A stretch of 7,026 nucleotides of DNA from Gallionellaceae bacterium (GTDB lineage: Bacteria > Pseudomonadota > Gammaproteobacteria > Burkholderiales > Gallionellaceae): NCBI GenBank assembly GCA_030646595.1, contig JAUSKS010000259.1, positions 1 to 7,026 on the forward strand, written 5' to 3'. The translations under genes and the position numbers were made by a program. Positions within the stretch are counted from its first letter, which is position 1, and each line of letters opens with the position of its first letter. This document shows, one piece after another, positions 1 through 6,104 of this stretch. The notes under the pieces are model-generated. The model searched no databases. It saw only the letters and a list, made by a program, of their open reading frames with translations, and was not told where the DNA came from.

Positions 1-609
1 GAAGTGATTGCGCGCATCGTGGGTCAAGGTGCGTATTCCGTACTGAAATTTGAATCCGGTGCGCATCGTGTGCAGCGCGTACCCACCACCGAAACGCAGG
101 GACGCATCCATACCTCAGCCTGCACGGTGGCGGTGCTGCCGGAAGCAGATGAAGTCAGCGATGTGATATTGAACCCTGCTGATCTGCGCATAGATACTTT
201 CCGCGCTTCCGGCGCAGGGGGCCAGCACATCAACAAAACCGATTCCGCAGTGCGCGTCACTCATCTCCCCACCGGCACGGTAGTAGAATGTCAGGATGGC
301 CGTTCTCAGCACAAAAACAAGGCGCAAGCACTGGCAGTATTAGCCGCGCGCATCAAGGACAAAGAAGAGCGCACAGCGCATGCCAAACAGGCAGCCGAGC
401 GTAAATCGCTGGTGGGCAGTGGGGATCGTTCCGAGCGCATCCGCACCTACAATTTTCCGCAGGGCCGGGTCACCGATCACCGCATCAATCTCACGCTCTA
501 CAAGATGGATCACATCATGGATGGCGATATCAGCGAATTGACTGGTGCGCTGATGGCCGAGTATCAGGCAGAACAACTGGCGGCGCTGGCGGACGAGGGT
601 AACCGCTAA
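1..609 (+). CDS. prfA: Peptide chain release factor 1 (RF1), C-terminal part; 5' end outside the window
   Basis: RF1 reads UAA and UAG in the ribosomal A site and triggers hydrolysis of peptidyl-tRNA. The visible part is 202 codons; E. coli RF1 is 360 residues, so roughly 160 N-terminal residues lie upstream and the frame is open to base 1. The codon-recognition tripeptide is present as P-T-T (82-90), where E. coli has P-A-T; this P-x-T form marks RF1 rather than RF2 (SPF). The catalytic GGQ is at 217-225 in the context [15 protein letters not shown]. The conserved [31 protein letters not shown] and NLTLY stretches follow in order. The gene ends at TAA 607-609, two bases before prmC, whose product methylates the GGQ glutamine. 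In this lineage hemA commonly lies upstream, but that is outside the window. Identity is secure; no frameshift is seen. Confidence 0.97.
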   Translation, partial: EVIARIVGQGAYSVLKFESGAHRVQRVPTTETQGRIHTSACTVAVLPEADEVSDVILNPADLRIDTFRASGAGGQHINKTDSAVRVTHLPTGTVVECQDGRSQHKNKAQALAVLAARIKDKEERTAHAKQAAERKSLVGSGDRSERIRTYNFPQGRVTDHRINLTLYKMDHIMDGDISELTGALMAEYQAEQLAALADEGNR

Positions 610-611
610 AT

Positions 612-1580
612 TTGCTGCGCGACATTCAAACCATTCTGCTACAGGACAGTGCGCGCCTGACCGAAACGCTAGGGCTGGATCCGGGCAGCGCCCGCATCGA
701 AGTACAATGCCTGCTGCAACTCGTGTTAAATGTCACCCGCGCTTATCTGCCCACCCATCCTGAACGTCGCTTGAACAAGCCAGAACAAGCCCGCTATGAT
801 GAACTGCTACAGCGCCGCTTGAGCGGCGAGCCGATTGCTTACTTACTGGGTGAGCGCGAATTTTTTGGATTGGTGTTCAAAGTCACACCCGCTACGTTGA
901 TTCCGCGGCCAGAAACTGAATTGCTGGTTGAATTGGCTTTGCAGCGTATTCCTTCTTCCTCCACCCCTCTCCCCCAACCGGCTTCGCCCCCCTCGCTACG
1001 CTCTCCCCGCAAGCGGGAGAGGGTGGCCGACAGGCCGGGAGAGGGGCTGGAGAAAAGGAATTTCAGCGTATTAGATTTAGGCACAGGCAGCGGTGCAATA
1101 GCACTAGCTATCGCCCATGCGCGACCGGATGTAACAGTGCTGGCCTGCGATGCGTCCACAGCAGCACTCGAAGTGGCGCGTGACAACGCGCAAAGGCTGG
1201 GCGTGGCCAATGTAGCTTCTGTGCTCAGCGACTGGTTTCAGGCACTTGCTGAAAAGCGCTTCGACATTATTGTAGCCAACCCACCGTACGTTGCCGCAGG
1301 TGATCCACATCTAGCGCAAGGTGATGTCCGCTTTGAGCCCCTATCTGCCCTGGTTTCTGGCGGCGATGGCTTGCACGACATTCGGCACATCATCAGCACG
1401 GCTAACCATCATCTCCAAGCTGGCGGCTGGCTGTTGATAGAACATGCTTATGATCAAGCCGCACGGGTGCGTGAGTTATTGCAGCAAGCGGGATTTGACC
1501 AGGTATTCTCGGCACCTGATCTGGCTGGAATAGAGCGAGTCAGCGGCGGATGCTTGACCATAAACAGTGCGCACCAGTAA
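612..1580 (+). CDS. prmC: Release factor glutamine methyltransferase PrmC (HemK), with an in-frame palindromic insert
   Basis: PrmC transfers a methyl group from S-adenosylmethionine to the GGQ glutamine of RF1 and RF2. The 322-residue product is about 45 longer than E. coli PrmC (277). The N-terminal helical domain has GEPIAYLLGEREFFGL at 72-87 and IPRPETE at 97-103. SAM-binding motif I, LDLGTGSGAIAL, is at 154-165, an acidic residue ending strand 2 is at D180, and the substrate-binding NPPY is at 223-226. The extra length is mainly a Pro/Ser/Arg-rich stretch at about residues 115-150, encoded by a G/C-rich palindromic element; E. coli has only about five residues there. The start is TTG at 612: an in-frame stop at 600-602 excludes anything further upstream, and the next ATG-type start would remove conserved sequence. 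A GAGGG at 595-599 inside the prfA end is the likely ribosome site, with a rather long spacer of 12. It is cotranscribed with prfA by position. All visible catalytic motifs are intact, so activity is likely but untested. Confidence 0.95.
   Translation: MLRDIQTILLQDSARLTETLGLDPGSARIEVQCLLQLVLNVTRAYLPTHPERRLNKPEQARYDELLQRRLSGEPIAYLLGEREFFGLVFKVTPATLIPRPETELLVELALQRIPSSSTPLPQPASPPSLRSPRKRERVADRPGEGLEKRNFSVLDLGTGSGAIALAIAHARPDVTVLACDASTAALEVARDNAQRLGVANVASVLSDWFQALAEKRFDIIVANPPYVAAGDPHLAQGDVRFEPLSALVSGGDGLHDIRHIISTANHHLQAGGWLLIEHAYDQAARVRELLQQAGFDQVFSAPDLAGIERVSGGCLTINSAHQ
942..1072. repeat. 9-bp direct repeat flanking the prmC element (possible target-site duplication)
   Basis: CAGCGTATT occurs at 942-950 and again at 1064-1072, immediately outside the palindromic element. 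An exact 9-mer on both sides of an inserted palindrome looks like a target-site duplication. Against this, the repeat offset is 122 bases, which is not a multiple of three. A simple insertion with duplication would therefore have shifted the prmC frame, and a compensating indel would be needed. The two copies are read in different frames today (Q-R-I on the left, F-S-V-L on the right). Confidence 0.5.
951..1063. repeat. Palindromic G/C-rich element inserted in frame inside prmC
   Basis: This is a nested inverted repeat inside a coding region. The outer arms CCCCTCTCCC (964-973) and GGGAGAGGGG (1037-1046) are exact complements, and pairing extends imperfectly outward to ATTCCTT (948-954) against AAGGAAT (1055-1061). 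CCGGC (978-982) pairs with GCCGG (1034-1038). A compact inner hairpin is formed by CTCTCCCCGC (1001-1010) and GCGGGAGAG (1013-1021), with an AA loop and one bulged C. The design (CTCTCCC...GCAAGC...GGGAGAG) resembles short intergenic palindromic repeats that I recall from many proteobacterial genomes; I could not search for copies. Its translation is low complexity and has no counterpart in the E. coli protein, and the prmC frame stays open across it. Exact ends are uncertain by several bases on each side. Confidence 0.75.
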
Positions 1581-1619
1581 AATACCCGACTTAATTACTC
1601 AACAAAATAGAGGCGCACA

Positions 1620-1928
1620 ATGGACGTTCAAGAACTCATCAAGCAACAAGTCAGCAGCCATCCCATCGTGTTGTACATGAAAGGCACGCCACAATTTCCG
1701 CAGTGCGGATTTTCCGCCAATGTGGTTAAGATACTCAAGACGTGCGGAGTAGCAAATATATTCACCGTTGATGTACTGACCAATCCAGAAATACGCCAAG
1801 GCATTAAGGACTATGCCAACTGGCCGACCATTCCGCAGCTTTACATCAATGGCGAATTTATCGGTGGTTCGGATATTGTGAGTGAGATGTATCAGAGCGG
1901 GGAGTTGAAGGGTTTGCTTAAGGGCTAA
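1620..1928 (+). CDS. grxD: Monothiol glutaredoxin, CGFS type (Grx4/GrxD family)
   Basis: CGFS glutaredoxins carry and deliver glutathione-bound [2Fe-2S] clusters, often together with BolA-type partners, in the cytoplasm. The product is 102 residues, close to the usual length of about 105-115 for single-domain members. Visible glutathione and cluster-binding features are K21, the active-site C-G-F-S at 29-32, WPTIPQLYI at 68-76 (the cis-proline T-I-P region), and GGSD at 83-86. The ATG at 1620 is preceded by AGAGG (1609-1613) with a 6-base spacer, which supports this start. It lies 39 bases after prmC in the same direction, and no clear terminator separates them, so it is probably the last gene of the prfA-prmC unit. 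No anomalies are seen. Confidence 0.96.
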   Translation: MDVQELIKQQVSSHPIVLYMKGTPQFPQCGFSANVVKILKTCGVANIFTVDVLTNPEIRQGIKDYANWPTIPQLYINGEFIGGSDIVSEMYQSGELKGLLKG

Positions 1929-2353
1929 TTCAGCCTAATGCCCATGAGTAGCCTGGGATCAATAACCCAGGGTCAGGGAGTATTTCCAATCCAGAATGAG
2001 TCTGAACGCAGGTCGGGTTAATCAGTACTTCTGCGTTCTGCCTTGCCACTTTCACTCACACCTATTTTCGATTACAACAGAAGATAGCCTGATACAGAAC
2101 CAGATATTTCATTCGCTCCCTCCCTACAGAGAGGGCATCATCGCTAATTGACCATAAAAATGGTTGTGGAATACTGCCACATAAGGTTGGGGCAGGTATA
2201 GCTAAACGTCGTAGATATGGATGTTCCTGCACTAACTTAAACAAAGGAGGTTGCTATCCTTGCGCATCACGCAGTACAGTGAAACAATAATCAAGCATCA
2301 ATGCTATTTCTAACAGCGGGTATCCTCTTACAATCACTAATGGAGAATCTAAA
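1929..2353. other. 425-base gap between grxD and the propeller gene: small hairpins, strong Shine-Dalgarno, 17-codon micro-ORF
   Basis: I find no convincing gene here. After the grxD hairpin there is an inverted repeat GAACGCAG (2004-2011) / CTGCGTTC (2031-2038), then CCCTC (2118-2122) / GAGGG (2131-2135). Near 2243-2250 is AAAGGAGG, an almost perfect anti-16S match. Nine bases later a TTG (2260) opens a 17-codon frame, MRITQYSETIIKHQCYF, that stops at 2311-2313, 40 bases before the propeller-gene ATG. AAGGA (2244-2248) can pair with TCCTT (2257-2261), which would mask this ribosome site. The propeller gene also has its own ribosome site at 2342-2347. Whether the leader regulates anything is unknown. 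The gap is visibly more A/T-rich than the genes to its left. I see no convincing sigma-70 promoter pair. Confidence 0.45.
1952..1971 (+). terminator. Weak hairpin after grxD, possible transcription end
   Basis: CCTGGG (1952-1957) and CCCAGG (1966-1971) form a perfect 6-bp stem with an 8-base loop, 23 bases after the grxD stop. There is no run of T residues after it, so it is not a textbook intrinsic terminator. Position is the main support. Confidence 0.25.
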
Positions 2354-3514
2354 ATGACTAGCTCAATATTATTTGGTATAAGCACGGCGAGAAAAAAATT
2401 ACTTGTGCCATTGTTGGCATCCCTAACCCTGTTAATTACAGGGTCGCCAGCCTGGGCGGCAGGCGTAACCACCGATGTCGGGGTCGGATACAACCCAATT
2501 GCAGTCGCAGTTAACTCCATTACCAATAAGGCTTATGTTGCAAACAGCAATGATGGCACTGTTACGGTAATAGATGGCGCTACCAATAACACCAGCACGG
2601 TCACAGTTGATTTTACCCCTATTGCCATAGCACTTAACCCAGTTACCAATAAGATTTATGTTGCAAATGGCCTTTTCAATAACGTAACGGTGATAGACGG
2701 CATAACCAATAGCACCAGCACAATCGCAGCAGGAAACTGCACAGACGCTATCGCGGTTAACTCAGTCACCAATAAAATCTATGTGGCGAATTTATGCGAT
2801 AGCAATACAGTCACTGTAATAGATGGCGCGACCAACAGCACTACCACAGTTGCGGTCGGTGTTACCCCTATTGCCATAGCGCTTAACCCAATCACTAACA
2901 AGATTTATGTTGCAAATGCAAATGATGGCAGTGTGACTGTAATAGATGGCGCGACCAACAGCACTACTACAGTTGCAGTCGGTGTTATCCCTATTGCCAT
3001 AGCGCTTAACCCAATCACTAACAAGATTTATGTTGCAAATGCAAATGATGGCAGTGTGACTGTAATAGATGGCGCGACCAACAGCACCAGTACGATCGCG
3101 GTCGGTGTCTACCCACAGGGTATCGCAGTTAACGCAGCCACCAACAAGGTGTATACCACAATCGGTGGCGGCAACACTGTTACGGTGATAGATGGAACTA
3201 ATAACAGCACCAATACGGTAGTAGTGGGCAGCTACCCATATAGAGTGGAGGTTAACCCAGTCACCGACAATATTTATGTAGGGAATTTCGACAGCAACAC
3301 CGTTACAGTAATAGATGGTGCCACCAACAGAACTAGCACGATTACGCTAAATAACAATACCTTAAAGATGGGCACCAGCCCCATCGCACTTGCAGTCAAC
3401 CCAGACACCAATAAAGCTTATGTGGTGAACTATATTACAACGGCAGCAAATCACCATTTCGACCGTAAAACTACCGTCACGGTGATAGACGGTACGCGGC
3501 TAAAGTGGGATTAG
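2354..3514 (+). CDS. Exported YVTN-repeat beta-propeller protein (YncE-like), eight blades
   Basis: This is a 386-residue protein made almost entirely of beta-propeller repeats of the YVTN family (about 40 residues each). The N-terminus has a Sec-type signal peptide: basic TARKK at 11-15, a hydrophobic core at 16-29, and likely cleavage after A-W-A (33-35). Eight repeats follow, each ending in VTVIDG, at 70-75, 111-116, 153-158, 194-199, 235-240, 276-281, 317-322 and 375-380. The spacing is 41-42 residues except the last, which carries about 17 extra residues. Each has a TNKxYVxN-type strand. The mature part has only two cysteines, C129 and C148, both in blade three, so a disulfide is possible. 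Asn and Thr are very frequent. No membrane anchor or catalytic motif is seen; the protein is probably periplasmic or secreted, and its function is unknown. The ATG has GGAGAA at 2342-2347 with a 6-base spacer. The gene is isolated, and its composition is more A/T-rich than its neighbours, which fits acquisition but does not prove it. Confidence 0.88.
   Translation: MTSSILFGISTARKKLLVPLLASLTLLITGSPAWAAGVTTDVGVGYNPIAVAVNSITNKAYVANSNDGTVTVIDGATNNTSTVTVDFTPIAIALNPVTNKIYVANGLFNNVTVIDGITNSTSTIAAGNCTDAIAVNSVTNKIYVANLCDSNTVTVIDGATNSTTTVAVGVTPIAIALNPITNKIYVANANDGSVTVIDGATNSTTTVAVGVIPIAIALNPITNKIYVANANDGSVTVIDGATNSTSTIAVGVYPQGIAVNAATNKVYTTIGGGNTVTVIDGTNNSTNTVVVGSYPYRVEVNPVTDNIYVGNFDSNTVTVIDGATNRTSTITLNNNTLKMGTSPIALAVNPDTNKAYVVNYITTAANHHFDRKTTVTVIDGTRLKWD
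2816..3061 (+). repeat. Near-perfect tandem duplication of a 123-bp blade unit in the propeller gene
   Basis: Units 2816-2938 and 2939-3061 differ at only three positions (two silent, one Thr to Ile). The next unit starts with the same 26 bases (3062-3087) and then diverges. 123 bp equals one 41-residue blade, so the frame is kept. Other blades in the gene are clearly more divergent from each other, so this copy is the youngest. Confidence 0.95.
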
Positions 3515-3548
3515 CCCAATAAACCATGCACTCGGTGCGCTTCAAGAG

Positions 3549-3580
3549 AATGGACCAGTTTGCTGCACTGCCATTTTCTT
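3549..3580 (+). terminator. Probable intrinsic terminator of the propeller gene
   Basis: AATGG (3549-3553) plus CAGT (3556-3559) pair with ACTG (3567-3570) plus CCATT (3571-3575), with two bases bulged on the left arm and a 7-base loop. The stem runs into a T-rich tail (3574-3580). It lies 34 bases after the stop, in the gap between two convergent genes. The stem is only moderately stable. Confidence 0.4.
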
Positions 3581-3636
3581 ATTCGCGCCTTGTCTGGCTT
3601 GGAAGCTTGAATTTTTAGAGGTGCCCTCAAATTATT

Positions 3637-5031
3637 CTAAAGCGACTTTCTTGCGCGCGCTATAGCCGCTTCCACCTGCTGCGGAGCCGTGCCGCCTACA
3701 TGGTTGCGGCTGGCCAAAGAACCTTCCAGCGTGAGTACCGCGTAAATATCTTGTTCGACCAGAGAGGAGAATTGTTTTAATTCTTCCAGCTTCAGGTCAC
3801 TCAAGTCGCAATGCCGTTGTTCGGCAAAGCTCACTGCTCGTGCTACCGCTTCATGTGCATCGCGGAACGGCAATCCCTTCTTTACCAGATAATCCGCCAG
3901 GTCGGTGGCAGTGGCATAGCCCTGCAAGGCCGCGCTGCGCATGGCTTCCGGCTTGACGGTGATGCCGCCTATCATGTCGGCGTAAATGCGCAGTGTTTGT
4001 GTCAGCGTGTCTACCGTGTCGAATAGCGGCTCCTTGTCTTCCTGATTATCCTTGTTGTAGGCTAGCGGCTGGCCTTTCATCAGGGTCAACAGCGCCACCA
4101 GATTACCATTGACCCGGCCTGTCTTGCCGCGCACCAATTCCGGCACGTCGGGATTTTTTTTCTGTGGCATGATGGAAGAGCCGGTGCAGAAACGGTCAGC
4201 AAGATCAATGAAGCCGAAACGTGGGTTCATCCACAAAATCAATTCTTCCGACAGCCGCGATAGATGCGTCATGATAAGCGCCGCAGCCGCAGTAAATTCA
4301 ATGGCGAAATCGCGATCAGAAACGGCGTCCAGCGAGTTTTTACACACGCCATCAAAGCCCAGCAATTCGGCTACCATCTCGCGCTTGATGGGATAACTGG
4401 TACCAGCCAGCGCCGCTGCCCCCAGCGGCAAACGGTTCATGCGGTGGCGGGCATCGGCCAAACGCTCGGCATCGCGCTTGAGCATTTCAAAATAAGCCAT
4501 CAGGTGATGGGCAAAACTCACGGGCTGCGCAACTTGCAAATGGGTGTAGCCCGGCATGATGGTGTGCGTGTGCTGGGCAGCCAGATCAAGCAGCGCGGTT
4601 TGCATGGCTTTTATAAGCTCGCATGATTCATCTATGGCATGGCGTAAATAGAGGCGCACATCAGTCGCTACCTGGTCATTGCGCGAACGTCCGGTATGCA
4701 GGCGCTTACCTGCGTCCCCAACTAGCGCAGTAAGACGCTGTTCGATATTGAGATGCACATCCTCGAAGTCGAGTGACCAGTTAAACTCACCATTGATAAT
4801 CTCCTGCTCGATCTGTGCCATGCCGCGCTGGATGTCGCTTAAATCCTGCGCCGCGATAATGCCGCAAGCTTGCAGCATCTGCGCATGCGCCAAAGAGCCT
4901 TGAATATCAACCAGCCCCAGCCTTTGGTCGAACCCGATCGAAGCGGTATAACGCTGGACCAATTCTGCCACTGGCTCGCTAAATCGTCCGGACCAGGTTT
5001 TTTTAAGTGTTTTTTTAGGTTGCATCGTCAT
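3637..5031 (-). CDS. argH: Argininosuccinate lyase
   Basis: ArgH splits argininosuccinate into arginine and fumarate, the last step of arginine biosynthesis, as a cytoplasmic homotetramer. The product is 464 residues (E. coli 457). Family signatures are TGRSRNDQ at 113-120, the catalytic-His region [11 protein letters not shown] at 161-171, and the fumarase/lyase signature [12 protein letters not shown] at 284-295, which holds the catalytic serine. The C-terminal region with [12 protein letters not shown] (385-396) is also typical. The N-terminal WSGRFSEP (13-20) is conserved in the family; before it lies a short Lys-rich leader. Two start codons are possible, ATG at 5031 and ATG at 5025 (Met3), and neither has a strong ribosome site; GGAC about nine bases before the first mildly favours it. 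Two A7 runs (complement of 4998-5004 and 5010-5016) encode the Lys-Lys pairs. The gene is divergent from the kinase gene, with a very short shared upstream region. Confidence 0.97.
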   Translation of the reverse strand: MTMQPKKTLKKTWSGRFSEPVAELVQRYTASIGFDQRLGLVDIQGSLAHAQMLQACGIIAAQDLSDIQRGMAQIEQEIINGEFNWSLDFEDVHLNIEQRLTALVGDAGKRLHTGRSRNDQVATDVRLYLRHAIDESCELIKAMQTALLDLAAQHTHTIMPGYTHLQVAQPVSFAHHLMAYFEMLKRDAERLADARHRMNRLPLGAAALAGTSYPIKREMVAELLGFDGVCKNSLDAVSDRDFAIEFTAAAALIMTHLSRLSEELILWMNPRFGFIDLADRFCTGSSIMPQKKNPDVPELVRGKTGRVNGNLVALLTLMKGQPLAYNKDNQEDKEPLFDTVDTLTQTLRIYADMIGGITVKPEAMRSAALQGYATATDLADYLVKKGLPFRDAHEAVARAVSFAEQRHCDLSDLKLEELKQFSSLVEQDIYAVLTLEGSLASRNHVGGTAPQQVEAAIARARKSL

Positions 5032-5048
5032 CGTCTATTGTCCAGAAT
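5020..5048 (+). promoter_or_regulatory. Candidate sigma-70 promoter for the kinase-regulator pair
   Basis: TTGCAT (5020-5025) and CAGAAT (5043-5048) match the -35 and -10 consensus at 3 and 4 of 6 positions, with exactly 17 bases between them. Transcription would begin near 5055, just before the preferred kinase start. The match is weak. The -35 box would lie inside the first codons of argH. Confidence 0.22.
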
Positions 5049-5049
5049 G

Positions 5050-5076
5050 TGGCATACCGAGGCCCCATGGCATACC
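5050..5076. repeat. 9-bp direct repeat in the argH/kinase start region
   Basis: TGGCATACC occurs at 5050-5058 and 5068-5076, 18 bases apart start to start, i.e. two copies on the same helix face with 9 bases between. It lies between the divergent start codons and overlaps the alternative kinase starts. It could be an operator, or just a codon-level repeat (Met-Ala-Tyr twice) if the upstream GTG start is used. LytTR regulators bind direct repeats of about 9 bp, but usually with 12-13 bases between them, so the match is not exact. Confidence 0.35.
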
Positions 5077-6104
5077 CGAATATGCAAAGTATAAATCAAA
5101 ATACGCCATCTGATACGCTGCCCAATTTTCGCAACCTGGGCGTTATCTTGAAAATCCTGCTCTTGGTTAACGGCCTGGGCCTGCTGGTGGTCTTTGCTCA
5201 GGCCTCATCGTGGGCGGATATTACACAGCGCATTGTAGATTTTTCTGCGCTGTGGCAACCCGCCTTGTTGCTGAATTTATTGTTGCTGTATATATTCAAG
5301 CCCGCACTGGCGCGGTTGGCCTATCCCTTGGGCGCAACGGCAGTCATAGTATTGACCATGCTGGGGACGCTGTTTATTTATTATTTCGGCGCGGCAATCT
5401 ACCCGGACATAGAGCCCGGATATTTTTATTTATGGCGCAATACGCTTATAGGCGGCGCGCTTGCAGCCATGCTGTTAAGCTATTTCAAGTTGCGCACCCA
5501 GGTGCTTACCCCGTCTTTGCATGCGGCGCGCTTGCAAGCCTTGCAAGCACGTATCCGGCCCCATTTTTTATTCAATACCATTAACGCCGTGCTCGGCATT
5601 GTGCGTGCCGATCCTAAACGCGCCGAGACCGCACTGGAAGACATGGCCGATTTATTCCGCATGGCCATGGCGCATAACAGTGACCTGGTTGCCATCTCCC
5701 ATGAGATAACACTTGCGCAGCAGTATCTTGCTCTGGAAAAATTACGGCTGGGTGATCGCCTCCAGATCGAATGGCTTACCCAAGATTTACCGGGAGATGC
5801 GCTGATCCCGCCGTTAATGCTACAGCCGCTGCTGGAGAATGCGGTATATCATGGTATCGAGCCGCTTACTCAGGGAGGAACGATCAACATCAAGCTCTAT
5901 CGCGAGGGCAAGGAAATCCACCTGGAAGTGCGCAATCCGCGCCTGGAACAGGCTAACCGCCGCGGTAATGAGATTGCATTGACCAATATTCGTGAGCGCC
6001 TGGCCTTGCAGTTTGATGTGGAAGCGCATTATTCTGTCGAAAGTGGCAAGAATTTTTATAATGTGCATATCATGTTGCCTTATTCCAAAGAGGAACCAAG
6101 ATGA
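5067..6104 (+). CDS. Membrane sensor histidine kinase of the LytS/AlgZ (FimS) family
   Basis: This protein is predicted to sense a signal at the inner membrane and phosphorylate the LytTR regulator encoded next to it. Numbered from ATG 5067 it is 345 residues. Four hydrophobic segments lie at about 26-44, 64-84, 87-109 and 126-140, with little periplasmic sequence. The phosphoacceptor region reads QARIRPHFLFNTINA, with His at 166, as in the His_kinase (PF06580) group. The ATP-binding N-box-like QPLLENAVYHG is at 253-263. The usual glycine-rich box is not obvious: the equivalent stretch is RRGNEIALTNIRERL (298-312); AlgZ-type kinases are known to be atypical here. The start is uncertain. GTG 5049 and ATG 5082 are in frame; ATG 5067 has GAGG (5059-5062) upstream with a short 4-base spacer. 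The stop overlaps the next start by four bases (ATGA), indicating translational coupling. It resembles AlgZ, but the symbol is not assigned because the function is inferred. Confidence 0.9.
   Translation: MAYPNMQSINQNTPSDTLPNFRNLGVILKILLLVNGLGLLVVFAQASSWADITQRIVDFSALWQPALLLNLLLLYIFKPALARLAYPLGATAVIVLTMLGTLFIYYFGAAIYPDIEPGYFYLWRNTLIGGALAAMLLSYFKLRTQVLTPSLHAARLQALQARIRPHFLFNTINAVLGIVRADPKRAETALEDMADLFRMAMAHNSDLVAISHEITLAQQYLALEKLRLGDRLQIEWLTQDLPGDALIPPLMLQPLLENAVYHGIEPLTQGGTINIKLYREGKEIHLEVRNPRLEQANRRGNEIALTNIRERLALQFDVEAHYSVESGKNFYNVHIMLPYSKEEPR

Noticed and set aside
951..1063. A complete insertion sequence
   Set aside because: The element is only about 110 bp and encodes no transposase; at most it is a non-autonomous palindromic repeat.
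839..1210. 123-residue minus-strand open frame across the prmC insert
   Set aside because: It is antisense to the prmC motifs and the palindrome; no ribosome site or family resemblance is visible.
612..1580. prmC as a broken gene (pseudogene) because of the inserted palindrome
   Set aside because: The frame stays open through the insert, and SAM motif I, NPPY and the C-terminal part are all intact and in frame.
2062..2244. 60-residue minus-strand open frame in the grxD-propeller gap
   Set aside because: I recognise no family, the start has no clear ribosome site, and the frame sits in A/T-rich gap sequence with small inverted repeats. It might be a decayed fragment, but nothing in it allows an assignment.
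2254..2526. 90-residue minus-strand open frame
   Set aside because: It overlaps the signal-peptide end of the propeller gene, whose frame, ribosome site and repeats are far better supported.
2460..3500. CRISPR-like periodic repeats
   Set aside because: The period is 123 bp in one open frame and the units encode propeller blades; there are no spacers between conserved short repeats.
3618..3628. GAGG-TGC-CCTC hairpin just downstream of argH as its terminator
   Set aside because: The stem is only 4 bp, and in the argH direction it is followed by TAAAAATTC rather than a T run.
4264..4626. 120-residue plus-strand open frame inside argH
   Set aside because: It is fully antisense to conserved ArgH sequence and shows no recognisable domain; it is a shadow of argH codons.
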